Shown here one piece after another: positions 1 through 13,086 of a DNA stretch of 64,000 bases (its first letter is position 1; each line of letters begins with the position of its first letter). The translations under genes were made by a program, and so were the position numbers. The stretch spans positions 699,557 to 763,556 of the forward strand of contig BCLD01000015.1 in NCBI GenBank assembly GCA_001600875.1. The letters are read 5' to 3'. The notes beneath the pieces are model-generated. The model was not told the DNA's origin and searched no databases. It saw only the letters and a list, made by a program, of their open reading frames with translations. The DNA comes from Solicoccozyma terricola (taxonomy: Eukaryota > Basidiomycota > Tremellomycetes > Filobasidiales > Piskurozymaceae).

Positions 1-3000
1 ATTCGTGTCACATCATTTTGATGAGTTCCCCTGCCAACTCTCGCAGCAAGCAAACAACCCGCCACCTTTCAAGCTCGAGCAGCACGCTCAGATTCATCAG
101 ACTCAGACTACGCTCGCAAATCTCATCGTAAAAAGAACCCCGTCGTCGCTGGCATAAAGCGGAAATCACGGGGTGGCTCCGAGGCTATCGACTCTGATCA
201 GAGCTTCCGCATAGGTAGGAATGGACGACCGACTCCGAATTATAATGAGAAAACGGCGGATTACGGGTTGGAGCCGGATGAGATGAGTGATCCGGACGAG
301 GTGAAGAAGTCGAGGATAAGTCAGTTGTTGGAGCAGGGAGAAGGTTGTGAGTGGCGCGATGTTCGATTGATAAAAATTGCTACTTTGCTGACCTGTGACG
401 CTGTCTTCGCTAGCCTCTATCCCGGAGGATGAGATAGAGGGCGTTTTCGGCTGGCAACGAGACGAGGACAGACTTGCAGATGAGAAGGATCTGCCGCATG
501 AAAATATTGTAGGTTGTTCCTCTCCAAACTCTCTGTAAAGCCTGCAATAACCGTACCCCTTCATTCAGCGCTATCACATCAAGTGGAAAGGCAACTCCAA
601 CCTGCACAACACCGACGAACTATACAGCTATCTGAAGCAAGAAGGCTACCGCGGCTTCAAACGCGTCGACAACTACATCAAGACTGTATTTTACCCCACC
701 CAACGCATGCGACATCCTGGTCCAAATGATTACAAGCCGACACGGGAGGACCTCGAGGCATTCGAGATTGAGATTGAGCGACGGAAGGACGAGCTGGAGA
801 ATTGGAAGACGGTAGAAAGGGTCATCAGTGAAAGACCGGCAGATGCGAATGAGGATATCGATCACCCGCACACCGAGTATCTTTGCAAATGGACTGGCCT
901 GCCTTACAGCGAATGCACCTGGGAAAGCGACGTCCTCATCAAGGAAAAAGCGTCGCAGCAGATCGAGGATTACCACGTGAGAGAGCAATCAGAGACTGTC
1001 CCGTGGAGATCGACCTACTATGCTCCGGGGAAACGCCCACCTTACCTCAAGATCAATGAGGATCCGAAATGGCTCACCGTCAATGGTGGCGCGCTGAAGG
1101 AGTTCCAGCTGACGGGGCTCAATTGGCTAGCCTACTTGTGGTCCAAGGAGGAGAACGGCATTCTGGCAGATGAGGTGAGTCCGGCGATGCGTTCTTGACC
1201 GATGACTGAGACTGATTTTGCGATGGATGCTCCTAAAGATGGGTCTGGGAAAGACCGTGCAATCAGTGGCTTATCTCTCCTACCTCTTTCACGAACGTCA
1301 GCAATTCGGACCCTTCCTTGTCGTTGTCCCTCTCTCCACCATCTCCGCATGGCAAATGCAGTTCCGGATTTGGGCACCCGATATGAATGTTGTTTGCTAC
1401 ATGGGGCCAGCAGAATCGCGCGAGGTCATTCGGACGTTTGAATTCGGGCACCAGAAGAAGCTCAAGTTTAACGTCCTTCTCACGACGTACGAGTTCATCC
1501 TCAAGGACCGTCAGGAGCTGCAGAGCATCAAGTGGCAGGCGATGGAGGTTGATGAGGTGAGGTAATGTCCCTACTATACAAAACATTATTTTGCTAAATC
1601 CTACCTATCCTACCAGGCCCATCGCTTGAAAAACAGCGAATCACAGCTATACGAAGCGCTGACTTCTTTCAACGCGGCATCTCGACTCCTGATCACGGGG
1701 ACCCCGCTGCAGAACAATGTCAAGGAGTTGCTTGCTCTCATGCACTTTTTGATGCCCGAACGATTCCAACTTCTGGCAAACGACTTTGACCTTACGGATG
1801 CCGACCAGGAAGTCAGAATTAAGGAGTTGCACGAAAAGCTTGGCACTCTCATGTTGAGGCGTTTGAAAAAGGATGTGGTCAAGGAGATGCCGACCAAATC
1901 GGAACGGATCCTTCGAGTGGAACTGTCTGCTATGCAAACGCAGTATTACCGGAATATCTTAACGAGGAACTTCTCCGCCCTCAGCAAGGGAGGCACGCAA
2001 CAGGTCAGCTTGATGAACGTTGCAATGGAACTGAAGAAGGCCTCAAATCACCCTTACCTATTCGATGGCGCTGAGACGCACTACGAGAACCAAAGCGATA
2101 CTATCAAAGGCATTGTTCGCAACTCTGGAAAGATGGTCCTGCTCGAGAAACTACTGGCAAGGCTCAAGCAGGATGGTCATCGTGTTTTGATCTTCTCACA
2201 GATGGTTCGCTTGCTTGACATCATGTCCGACTACATGACATTGCGTGGCTACATCTTCCAACGGTTGGATGGTACAGTCGGGTCGGACTTGCGTAAGAAA
2301 TCGATCGAACACTTCAACGCTCCCGATTCCCCCGACTTTGCATTCCTCCTTTCGACTCGAGCTGGTGGACTCGGAATCAATTTGGAGACTGCCGACACTG
2401 TCATCATCTTTGACTCGGACTACAACCCTCAAAACGACTTGCAGGCAATGGCTCGAGCTCATCGACTCGGTCAGAAGAACCACGTCAACATCTATCGTTT
2501 CGTCTCGAAGGGCACTATCGAGGAAGACATTCTAGAGAGAGCCAGACGGAAAATGATCTTGGAGTATGCGATCATCAACCAGATGGACACGTCTGGCCAG
2601 CACATCGACGGCAAGGCAAAGGCTGCCAAAGCCCCAGAAACCTTGTCGAAGGAAGAATTGTCCGAGATTCTCAAATATGGTGCTCAGAGCATCTACAAGA
2701 CTGACGAGACGCAACAGAACAAGAAGCTCGACGAGATGGACCTTGACGATATCCTTACCAAGGCAGAGAGCCACGAAACTGAGGCAATCGCCGGCGCTCA
2801 GGGAGCTTCGTCTGGGGGTGAAGGTTTCTTGGCTCAGTTCGCTGCTATTCAGGACGTCAAGAACGATGATCTGAGTTGGGAAGACATTATTCCAGTCGAC
2901 GAGAGGGAGAAGGCGGAAGAAGAGGAGCGCGAGCGATTGCTTGAGGAGCAGAAGAAGGCAAACGAGCCAAGGAAGCGAGCGGCTGCTCCGGCCCCGGGCG

Positions 3001-4795
3001 CCTTCGAGGGCACGGATGGAAACGATCGTGCATCACCGAGCTCATCTGTGGGGGAAAAATCGGGCAAACCGCAGCTCAAGAAGCCGAAAGTTATGCCGCC
3101 GAAGCGCACGGTAGTGGAGCGAGCGCACTTCTTGAAGGGTGAGTGGGGGGAGATTGGCGAGGGTTCTGTACAGCTGACTCACCTGATTGACTGATTACTG
3201 TAGAGCGTGATCTTCGAGTGTTGGTTCGAGGTATTCAGAAATGGGGCGACATTCGTGCTCGATTCAGCCAAATTGTACGTCCATTCGATCATGTTCGGCC
3301 GTCTTCGTGCCTTTGACTTCCAGTGTCGTCTTTTACAGGTCGCTGAAGCCAAGCTCGAAACCAAGAATCCTGAGGTACTCCGCGAGGCGGCTGATGACCT
3401 GCTTGTAAAGTGCGAGGAAGCGATCCAAATCCACAAGAGCGAGATCAGGGCGAAGCAAGATGCCGGCGAAGTCATCACCTCGGCCATGCGACAGAAGGCC
3501 GTTCTCATCAACTTCCGAGGTGTAGCCAACTTGAATGCCGAGACGACGGTGCAAAGGGCGACCTCGCTGAGGGCTCTCTACGATCATATGTCGAGGGTAA
3601 AGGACCCTTTGACGTGGCAAGTTCCAGCGGAGCATCTGAAGCCGACGATGAATTGGACTGTGGAGTGGGGTGCGTTTGAAGATTCGAGATTGTTGGTCGG
3701 AGTGCATCGATATGGGTTCGGCAGTTGGGAGACTATGCAGGAGGTATGTTTTGTTTCTGTGTCTACGTGTGCAACCCAGCAGGCTGACAGACGAGGACAT
3801 GGCAGGACGAATCCCTCGGTATGGCTGGCAAATTTTATCTCGAAGACCCCAAGAAGAAGCCCGACGACCCGGAAGCACCCAAGTTTACTCCGAGCGCGAT
3901 CCACCTCGTCCGTCGAGCCGATTACCTATGCGGCTTAATCAAAGAATACGAGGAGAACCTTCGAATATATCAAGAGCAGCAAGCTGCTGCTGTCGCTCCA
4001 CCCCCTCCTATCAGGTCGTACTACCAGCCTCCGATCCCGGGCTCATCTAGGGCGGGACAAAGTCCTGCTGGTAGTGTGGCAAGCGATGACCAAAGCTCGA
4101 AGAAGCGAAGGAAGACTCCAGTGTTTACGGATTCAGAAGAAGAGTCGGATTATGCTTCAATGGACGAGGATGCCGTCAAAGAGGAACTCCGACCTGTCAA
4201 GGCGCAACTTCGACGACTTAAAGGAGGTACTGGTGAACTTCCGAGGGAAGAAAAGCTTGCGGTACTCAAAGAATGCCTTTCCGTCGTTGGTCAGCGTATC
4301 GAACAAGTCGTCGCTTCTCGTAAAGCGCGCGGCGAGAACGAAGATAAATGGAGAAAGCACTGTTGGGTGTTTGCTTCATTCTTTTGGCCGAGAGCAGGGG
4401 TGAATTATTCCAAGCTGCAGTCGATTCATGCAAAGATGGTGAATGTGAGTGTTGTGTTGTGTTGTGTGTGTGTGTGTGTGTGTGTTTGTTCGGAATACGA
4501 AACTGATTTCAGACTTTGGGTTTGTGCATCGCAGCAGTCCGACGGTAAAGCAACGATAGCATCACCAGCAATCGCAACTTCCTCTCCCGCACCTACCGCC
4601 AGTACCAAGAAGAAACGAGCTCAACCCGCCGACGCTACCAGTTCTCCCGCTCCAGCTATGGCAGTGAAGAAGATCAAGTTGGTCCATAAGGCGGACGGCG
4701 GGGCATCCCCTGCTGAACCGAAGAAGGGAAAGGGAAAGAAAAAGGAAGAGAAGAGTGTTGCGATTATCAAAGACGAGGATGAGCTGATGGAATGA
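1..4795 (+). CDS. CHD1: Chromodomain-helicase-DNA-binding ATPase CHD1 (5' end outside window)
   Basis: ATP-dependent nucleosome-spacing remodeller of transcribed chromatin. The reading begins before the window; coding is clear from about base 75 as an acidic, basic-patched N-terminal tail. A first chromodomain spans an exon from about 568 ([11 protein letters not shown]) and a second contains [17 protein letters not shown] near 870-920. The SNF2 ATPase follows, with MGLGKTVQS (Walker A) after an intron at about 1173-1238, then VDEAHRLKN split by an intron near 1557-1617, then [11 protein letters not shown]. The helicase C lobe has [12 protein letters not shown] and ends with [27 protein letters not shown] type DNA-binding region (about 3200-3990, with [14 protein letters not shown]) and the CHD1 helical C-terminal domain ([14 protein letters not shown]) follow, then a lysine-rich tail ending at TGA 4793-4795. 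The full domain order matches CHD1 rather than ISWI or Mi-2, which lack this combination. At least eight introns were seen. Confidence 0.95.
4447..4489 (+). repeat. GT dinucleotide microsatellite in a CHD1 intron
   Basis: A (TG)n tract of about 20 units lies just after a GTGAGT donor in the last intron of CHD1. It is likely polymorphic in length. No function is implied. Confidence 0.8.
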
Positions 4796-6208
4796 ACATG
4801 ATAATGGTCCTATGATCAAGGAAATAACGTAGATTTGAATTGTTCTTCCGTGCTATAGCTTGTGTGGATTTAATGATTGCATCGATAGCGCATATTGAAT
4901 GTTTGGAAACCCTATGTCGGGCAATTGTGTGAGACGGGACTCCTGCTTGCCTCTACGAAAAAAAAGAAAAATGGGCCCTGTAGCTGTACCCGGAACCTCG
5001 ATGGATAAGTCTCCAATGTCCAATGTGGGAGCGACAGTGCTCAGATCGGTCCGCTACGGGACGGGAGCACTGAGAAGCACTGGAAAGTGAGGATCCAATA
5101 GTGGTATGAGGCTTAGGATACATGCCATTGGGAAATAAATTGCCCTCGGAGCGTGGTCGGCAGCGAGAGATGGGATCGTTCGATGGAGTCGTTCGATGGA
5201 AAACATTCGATGTGTGTACCCGATGCAACTGTGTGTATAGCTGAAGCTGTGCGCTTGCCCACCGACCATCGTCCCCACCACCTACACCTACACCTACCCC
5301 TACGAGTGGCACCACTTGCCCCCTCTGTGTCCTCGGGTGGCGAATCCAGAGCGTGGGGGGCGGGTCGGGGGCGTCAAAACTGATTCGCAGCCACGGAGGG
5401 AGCAACCCACCCACCCCACACACAAGACAGCAACACCCCGAACAACGCAACATCACACACACAGCACCGGTCTCAACACCTTGGTCTCCTTCTCCACCCT
5501 CTCTCCGTCTTCCCAACCCCCCACCCACCGATCGTTTCCTCCCATTGCACATTCGGGCGCTCTCTCCACGTCTGCAAACCTTGGTCTCCCTTCAAGCTCT
5601 ACGCGTTATTGTTTCCTCGGGCGTACGATCATACGCCAAATCGGTCGGTCGAGTCTACTCTGCTGGAGGGATAGTAAGGTTCTGGGCTTGGGTCTAGGCG
5701 GATAACCTCTTTTTTGTTCGGTCTACTACTGGACGTCGAGGAACAACAAAGGAAATATCTACCTTGTTGGGGTCGGCATTTTTTTCCAACCCCTTTTTTT
5801 TCTTTTTCTTTGCGTTCGATTACTAGATCGATATAGGAAACGAGTTCTAAGAGAGAAAGTTACAGATCTCTCAAGATCTATACTCACGGAGACTTGTGGA
5901 ATACATCGTTTCAGTCCGGGATAATTCAACACTACAACCCCTTTCCTCCTCGATCTAGGGGGGGTTTTTTCCTTTAATCAACCCACTCTCCAAGTCGCGT
6001 CTCCTACGGATCGTCCCACTTCGACTTTTTTAACTTGAACCGTCAACCTTCAACCGTCAACCTCTCCTTCTCACAGGAGTCATCTCATTCATTTTATCAC
6101 ATCCCCGAACCACCAACCGTCGCATCTCTTCGCATCCAGCAACAACAAACTAGAACCCCAAACCATCCTTTCCTAATCTTGCCCACGCCCCCCCCCCCCC
6201 TTCTCAAC
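4796..6208 (+). promoter_or_regulatory. CHD1-HMG1 intergenic region and HMG1 leader
   Basis: About 1.4 kb without a supportable gene. It starts with the CHD1 3' end. From about 5390 to 5570 it is rich in CA and CT, and at 5700-5990 it has long T and TTTTC stretches typical of fungal core promoters and 5' leaders. There is a short tandem of ACACCT at about 5283-5300 and a repeated CCGTCAACCTTCAA at 6039-6065. A run of twelve C ends ten bases before the HMG1 start. I saw no upstream ATG in the last 500 bases. Sterol control is expected for this gene, but I found no exact sterol element. Confidence 0.5.
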
Positions 6209-9200
6209 ATGCTTCGATCACTCCTTCGTGCGATATCATCAACGGCTGCTTCAAGTCCGATTGAAAGTATTACTTTGACGTTTACGATTGTGACTTTGGT
6301 TTACTTTCAATTGTTACATGCTGTGAAAGATAGTGATTTGTGAGTTTGGTTGAATGGAAGAAAAAAAAAGTGGTTGGGGCTGAGGGTTTGGGAGGGGGGC
6401 TAACTTTGGTTAACTTTTCCAACAATCAGCTTCACATTACCTACTTTGAAAACGAATCCTATTCCATCCTCATTCTTTTTCCATTCGATTATACCAACCG
6501 CACAACGACCTCAAACCTCTCAATTCGCTCGTGATTCAACGATATGGCTTGATTCAGTAGATACCCCTCGACTCTGGGAAACAATCACTAATATTGATTC
6601 AATTGATCAACTTCGATTTACCTCTACCACGCAAGGAATGAAGAATGTTATCGTTAAACAAGTCATCATCGAGTCTGTTGATGGCGATTGGGACGATCAA
6701 GGTGTTCAGGAATGGCAACGGTTGGTGGTTGGTGGTAGTGGTGGTGGTGGTGGCGGTGGATATGAGGATGTTTGCGTTAGGAATGGGAAGGAATGTCTGT
6801 TGTTGGAGATTGAAGGCGATAACGAGAGGAAGGTCTTGACGTTGTTTGTGGATGAAGATAAAGGGTTGGATGCGAGATCATTCATTGATGATCTCGTTGA
6901 TATCCCTTCAATCTCACTCAACACTTCATCTGGAACATACACCTACTCGATGTCTTCTTCAGATTCTTACTCGGTTTGGCAATCTACATTATTCAACGTA
7001 CCGACCGACATATTCCATTCTTCTCGATCTAATCATACGACCGAACGACGGAATATTAAATGGGCGGGTTATGCTGTTAGAGCATTAGGTGTTAGGTTTT
7101 GGGCGTTGGCGAAGAATGCGGATTCAGCGGATATTTTCGTCGTTTTGTTGGGATACATCTTGATGCATGCGACGTTTGTTAGGTTGTTTTTAAACATGAG
7201 GAAGATGGGCAGTTCGTTTTGGTTACGTGAGTTTGTTTCTTTTTGGGGGGGGGGGGGGGGGGAAGACCTCGGTAGAACTGACTTTTGGATTTGTTTTGGT
7301 TTTCGGTTCGCATTCAGCTTCTGCGACGCTCATCTCATCCATCTTTGGTTTCCTCTTCGCTCTCCTCGCGGCTTACCTCCTCGCTGTCCCTGTCGATCCA
7401 ATTTGCTTATCCGAAGCACTTCCTTTCCTCGTCATTACCATCGGATTCGATAAACCGTTCCTCCTCGCACGAGCAGTGTTTTCCAACCCCCAGATTGAAC
7501 CAGTCGCTGCACCGTATCCACCAAAGATCCGAGAGCTAAAGGAAGAAAGACACGCGGTCGACGAAGTTATCAAGAACGTTGAAAATGGGCATTCTCCTTC
7601 GATGAAAAACGGTAACGCACTCGAACTCGATCTTCAAGCTTTACATCGCGGACTCGAAGCTCATGAGAGGATTCAACGTGAGATAGCTGATAACAAGAAC
7701 AGAGGTATCAGATGGGCTGCCCCAGTTGCAGCAAGCACGGTCGTCATGGATGCAGTTCACACCGTTGGCCCAGGGATTATCAGGGATTTCGCAATCGAGG
7801 TGGCGGTGTTGTGTGCGGGCGCTGCTAGTGGGATCGGTGGTTTGAGGGAATTCTGTTACCTTGGTGAGTTAAAGAAATACCGATTCGGCTTGGAGGGAGG
7901 ACTGGTTACCTGACTGTCCTTCCCATCTCGCATGTAGCTGCCCTCATCCTCATCATGGATTGCTTCTGCTTGTTCACGTTCTACGTTGCGATACTGAGTG
8001 TCATGGTCGAGGTCTACCGAATCAAAGCCGTCCGCCGGCTTCAACCTCGCAAATCATCCGCCAACTCTGTCACATCCCCAACGGGCGGGCTGTCCACTTC
8101 CACTTCCGAAGGCCATATCCTCTACTCGGACGCGTCTACCCCTGCTTCATTGGCATGGTTCATTCGATCAGCTCTCAAGTCGCTCAACAAGCGAGCCAAG
8201 GGATTCATTGGCATGAAGGCTCAGGCAAAATCAGATGAACCCAAGGACTTGGCCAAGGCTGTTAGCCCGGCGGGACGGCTAAAGTTGTGTTTGGTGAGTC
8301 TGAGAGTATCGCCGAAAGTCACTTTCTGCATTGCTTACGAAATCCATTGCAGATCGTTGCTTTCCTCACGTTGCACATCCTCAACCTCTGCACCACTCTT
8401 ACAGTGCAAACCGCGCTTCGTCGTCACACGACTCACTCGGTCTCAAAGTACTTCTCATCGCCATCACCCACCAACACCGAGTCCTCTTTGTCGTCCGCAA
8501 TGTCGCCTGTTCTGTCGGCGTTGCTCAGCGCGTACCCAACATCGAACATCCTCGTCGAGGTCTCACCGCCCACCAAAATCGAGGTCACTCTCGTTTCTTC
8601 AACCGCTCAACTAATCTCGTCCGTCCGCCGCAGATCCAGCATGGCGTCGCTAGACCGATTCATGTCCGAGTGGACCCTACTTGTCGGAGACCCCGTACTC
8701 AGCAAGTGGATCGTCGTCGCACTGGTCGTCAGCATCCTTCTCAACGGTTATCTGATGAAGGGTATTGCATCGAGCAATGCACCCGACGGAGCGAGTGGGC
8801 CAACCGCCGTCGCAGCTGCCGCAGCCCGTCTTGTTACGGCCGCAGGTGTTTGGGAGGCAGATGAGCGCAAAGACATACTCAAGCACTCCCGCCAATGGAG
8901 TGGAGGCATCCAGTTGGAGAAGATCTCGGAGGACAAAGAGACACATGAGGTGGAGACATCCAATAAAATCAACAGTCGTCGTGCCTCCATCGTCAAGAAC
9001 ATCGTCATGCCTATCCCTGTCCACTTGCCGCACCCTGCCCCGAATAGTATGCTCAATCAACGGTCCGGCGATGTCACTCCCACCTCATCGGACGGCGCCA
9101 GACCTGCGAAAGGTTCCGCGATTCGGCCCAACTTTTCGTCCGAGGTCGGTCACATGCACATCAACAAAACGCCCACCATCCCCATCTACGCTCCTCAGAT

Positions 9201-10807
9201 CAACGGTATCCCTGAATCGCCATCTGCTTTGATTCGCGAGTACCCCACGTTCGTCGGCAGGCGATCACTCGAGGAGAGCTGGGAGATCTATGCTGGCGGT
9301 CTTGGCGCTTTCGATGTATCTGACGAGGAAGTTATCATGCTCGTGGAAAAGGGAAAGATTCCAGGTTATGGTCTCGAGAAGGGCCTGAAGGATTTGGAGC
9401 GAGCCGTGCGAGTCAGGAGGGCCGTCCTATCCCGAGCGTCCGTGACTCGCACTCTGGAGAACTCGGATCTGCCAATGGCAGGATACGATTACGGGCGGGT
9501 AATTGGCGCATGCTGCGAAAATGTCGTTGGTTACATGCCAATCCCGGTAGGTATCGCTGGACCGCTTAACATTGACGGCGTGTCACTGCACATCCCAATG
9601 GCCACTACCGAAGGCACCCTCGTCGCCTCAACTTCGCGTGGTTGCAAGGCTTTGAATGCTGGTGGTGGTGTTACCACTGTCCTAACTCAGGACGCGATGA
9701 CCCGTGGACCAGCGATCGACTTCCCTAGCATCACGATGGCCGCTGAAGCAAGACGATGGATCGATTCACCCGAAGGGTTTACCATCATCAAGGCGGCTTT
9801 CGACTCGACCTCTCGATTTGCACGACTGCAGACGCTCAGGTGTGCATTGGCTGGACGAACCCTCTATGTCCGATTCGCCACTCAAACCGGTGATGCTATG
9901 GGCATGAATATGATCTCGAAAGGTACGGAGAAGGCTCTGAACATTCTTGCCGCTCGCTTCCCAGAGATGAACGTCCTCGCTCTGTCTGGCAATTACTGCA
10001 CGGACAAGAAGCCGGCCGCCATCAACTGGATCGAGGGTCGTGGCAAGAGTGTGGTTGCTGAAGCTATTGTACCCGGGTCGGTCGTCAAGTCTGTGCTCAA
10101 GACCACCGTCAAGGACCTGTGCAACTTGAATATCAAGAAAAACCTGATCGGCAGTGCCATGGCGGGATCGATCGGTGGCTTCAACGCTCATGCGGCCAAC
10201 ATCTTGACTGTGAGTTTGAGCGGGATCTGATGTGCTTACGATAGCTCGTTGCTGACAAGCTGTTCCTCCGACAGGCGATATTCCTTGCTACTGGACAGGA
10301 CCCAGCGCAGAATGTCGAGAGCTCCATGTGCATGACCTTGATGGAGCCGTAAGTCATGACTTGTGTTGGTTATTACCTGCAACGCACTCATGACGTTTTT
10401 CATCGCGCAGAATCAATGACGGCGAAGACTTGCTTATCACATGCTCAATGCCCTCTGTGGAGGTCGGTACCGTGGGCGGTGGAACTATTCTGGCACCACA
10501 ATACTCGATGCTCGAATTGCTCGGTGTTGCTGGGGCACATCCAACGAACCCGGGAGAGAATGCTCAACGTCTGGCGCGCATTATCTGTGCCTCCGTCATG
10601 GCTGGAGAACTTAGCTTGATGAGCGCGTTAGCGGCTGGCCATCTCATTCAAGCACACATGAAGCACAACCGTAGTGTACCGGCGACTCCAGGGGATAGTC
10701 GGCCAAGCACGCCATTCGGTGCGAGGACACCGGCACTGGCCCCGATTAACACATCGAAGCCTCTGGTCAGCCCGAGGATGGACACTTTGAAAGTAGAGGC
10801 ATGGTGA
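6209..10807 (+). CDS. HMG1: HMG-CoA reductase with sterol-sensing domain
   Basis: Reduces HMG-CoA to mevalonate with two NADPH, the committed step of sterol and isoprenoid synthesis, in the ER membrane. Seven exons join in frame: 6209-6339, 6430-7226, 7318-7863, 7938-8293, 8353-10209, 10275-10348 and 10411-10807, giving 1385 residues. The N-terminal half has several membrane segments, including the sterol-sensing block around [18 protein letters not shown] and [21 protein letters not shown] long polar linker follows. The catalytic domain shows [13 protein letters not shown] (Glu about 1030), [11 protein letters not shown] (Asp about 1124), [12 protein letters not shown] (Lys about 1161) and [15 protein letters not shown] (His about 1336). 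The serine after HMKHNR matches the AMPK/Snf1 inhibitory site known in animal and plant enzymes. It is longer than yeast Hmg1 (about 1050) because of a luminal loop and the linker. Start chosen for the hydrophobic first segment and good context. Confidence 0.97.
7245..7262 (+). repeat. 18-nt G run in HMG1 intron 2
   Basis: Uninterrupted run of 18 G located about 18 bases after the GTGAGT donor of HMG1 intron 2, on the sense strand. Such runs are prone to assembly length error and to G-quadruplex formation. Confidence 0.85.
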
Positions 10808-11979
10808 CAAGGGGCAGAGGAAGACTCATCCAACTCGTCCAGAGCATAATATCACTTAGCATAGCATTCTCATCTGACTTGGGCATTATTCACGTATCAT
10901 TAGCATGCCAGGGGGAAGTCATTTGTGTTCATGGCAGCCAGAGCATTCCTTCCCATGGTCAAGTGGCGAGATATTCGAATCGCAAACACCAGCGACTTGT
11001 TACATGACTCTATGAACCGAACAAGGTAATGTCCTCAATTTGGCGAGCGGCAAACAAAGAGAGAACGCAGTGTTTCAATTGGTTTTGAGATAGCGAATAA
11101 GCGGGGTTCCCCTTTCAAATCGACTCGAGTCAGTCAGATGATCTGCATCGTTTCAACCCCAACCCGGCGTCAACTCACCTCATTCGTGATTGCAGCCGCA
11201 AGTTGCAGGGGTTGGACAATTCGTGTGTGGACAAGCGTTGTCCTGTAGCCTAGTGTGAGCATTGAGAAATATCCAACACCCGCGCTGATTGCACTCACGC
11301 TGCGCACAGCACAAAAACACTGGACCTCGCCATCATGGGAGGAGACGAGTTGGATGTTGGAAGTGGCTGTCATGATTGTGGGATGTGTGTTGAGTATGAG
11401 CCATCCATTTTTTTTCTTTGGGTTTCAGCCGTAGCTTCAAGCATCTTATACACATGCAGACGGCCTTGTCGACTTTCCCCAAGGGAAGAGTGTGAGATGT
11501 CAGGCGTCTGCCAAGCTGATCGTCGGTGGGCAAGACCCTGAATATGAGCTAAGTTCGCTCGCTTCATTCATCGAGTACCCTAATAAATTTGCCTCGCGGA
11601 TCAGGCTCATGGATCTCAAGGCATCCCCAACAGCTGCAACACGAATCCGAGGGCTACTGTTGACGGCGGGCACAAGGGGGTATGAAAGGTGTATGATGGG
11701 AATTAGTGTCTGCATGAGACAAGGACTTTTTTCCTTTGGCGAATCGGGCGTAGGAGATGAAACTGCGGGTGGCGTTCACCTGTCTGTCACACACCACCAC
11801 TAGGACAGAAGGACTTGTGCCTCGTTTGCCTCGCTGCTTTGACTCTTCTGCAGACTGCCTTCCGTGGAGGTCGACTGCAGCTTTAGCTTGCTTTCTCATC
11901 CCATACCCGACTCATGCTCTCGACAATTGCATACAACCATTCCACGCCTTTCACATTGCTTCTAGGCTTCTCCTGCGCC
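10808..11979. other. Gene-free spacer downstream of HMG1
   Basis: About 1.2 kb between the HMG1 stop and the stop of the convergent small membrane gene. Only short open frames occur on either strand, none with a plausible start, a recognisable motif or consistent splicing. It probably holds both 3' untranslated regions. An undetected short gene or noncoding RNA cannot be excluded. Confidence 0.45.
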
Positions 11980-12489
11980 CTACATCTTGATGATCGTCGC
12001 CTCCTCAACCGGCGATCCAGCTAAAGATGGCATTACTGATGTCGCAACATCATCATCATCATCGTCATCCTCCACACCCTCCCCAAACCAGACGAACGGT
12101 GTAGCAGGCCTCTTTGTGCGTTTCTGATCCGTAAAGAGCAGGCTTTCAGGATTGGTCGGAATCGGACGCGAGGTCTGAGAGTCTGGTGGGAATGAAACAT
12201 ACTTGCGGTCTGGGATCGGGGATGGGGTGACATCCTGTGACTCCCGTTGTTGGTCTACATCGAGTAGAGGCGTGGAAGTACCACTGATCATGATCCTCGG
12301 CAACATCGGCGTACATCCTGGTGACTCGTCGCCACCACGAGATGGGGTGTTGATGAATCGTAGTGGAGAGGGTGGAGATGCTGATCTGGTCGACGTTGAA
12401 GCAGGGAGTACGGTTCGTAACGGTACAAAGAACCAAAGCACGGCGATGAAAAAGAGTTCGAGGATGATGGTGATAGGGTCTGGCATCAT
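11980..12489 (-). CDS. Small single-pass membrane protein, unknown function
   Basis: A 169-residue open frame from ATG at 12489 to TAG at 11980-11982. It starts with MMPDPITIILELFFIAVLWFF, one hydrophobic helix right at the N-terminus. The rest is a polar, proline/serine-rich tail containing a run of seven aspartates (GEGVEDDDDDDDVATS) and ending IIKM. The layout suggests a tail facing the cytosol or lumen with a signal anchor. The frame extends 40 codons further upstream to another ATG at 12609, but the internal start gives a cleaner signal anchor. I recognise no family. The sequence composition looks coding, yet no homolog could be checked. Confidence 0.6.
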   Translation of the reverse strand: MMPDPITIILELFFIAVLWFFVPLRTVLPASTSTRSASPPSPLRFINTPSRGGDESPGCTPMLPRIMISGTSTPLLDVDQQRESQDVTPSPIPDRKYVSFPPDSQTSRPIPTNPESLLFTDQKRTKRPATPFVWFGEGVEDDDDDDDVATSVMPSLAGSPVEEATIIKM

Positions 12490-13086
12490 GAGCGATGGGG
12501 ACCTTGTTCGCAGCGGTGCGCGCGGTTGGGAAACAGGACAACGCTCAGCGTTAATATCAATGAAATCGATGGAGGTATTCGAGTACCATCTCTGGCGATC
12601 TATTTCCATTTGTTCTCTCTGCTATATAAGCGATCTTAGTGCATTCACCCAGGAGCTGCCCCCCACCTCCTTAACATCCTTGATGGTCAAAGGAGGAGTC
12701 CGCATACCAAGACTCTTACGTGTTTCATCATGGAGATGGGAATGCCGTCAAGTAATGTAGGGTGAATCGGATGTCCCTTGCCCGATGATGGGAGGAAACG
12801 CTGCAGACCGATGACATCTCCCTGAATGCGACCAGAGGTTGAAAACACAGACCTTACGCGCGTTCCTCAACTTGCTGTCGATGAAACACTGCACTTCTAC
12901 TCCAACCAAGTAAAATCAAATCTTATCAAATCAAAGACAAGACAAAAGATCCTACACTACCAGAACTCCGAGGTGGTCCAAGACATCAACATATCTACCC
13001 AACCACTCCCACAATGAAACAAAGAACTCGAAGTCGATGAATCGAGGTTTGTTGTGTGAAAGAGGATGCGAAAGATAAGAGGACGC
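12490..13086. other. Spacer between RPS8 3' end and the small membrane gene
   Basis: About 600 bases. It should contain the promoter of the small membrane protein gene (reading left) and the RPS8 3' untranslated region. It is AT-richer near 12900-12960. No gene is supported. Confidence 0.4.

Noticed and set aside
5260..5300. Possible sterol regulatory element upstream of HMG1 (ATCGTCCCCACC)
   Set aside because: It differs from the SREBP consensus by an extra base and sits about 940 bases upstream in a C-rich area where such matches arise by chance.
11335..11803. Overlapping open frames downstream of HMG1
   Set aside because: They overlap each other on both strands, have no known motif, no good start context and no consistent splicing.
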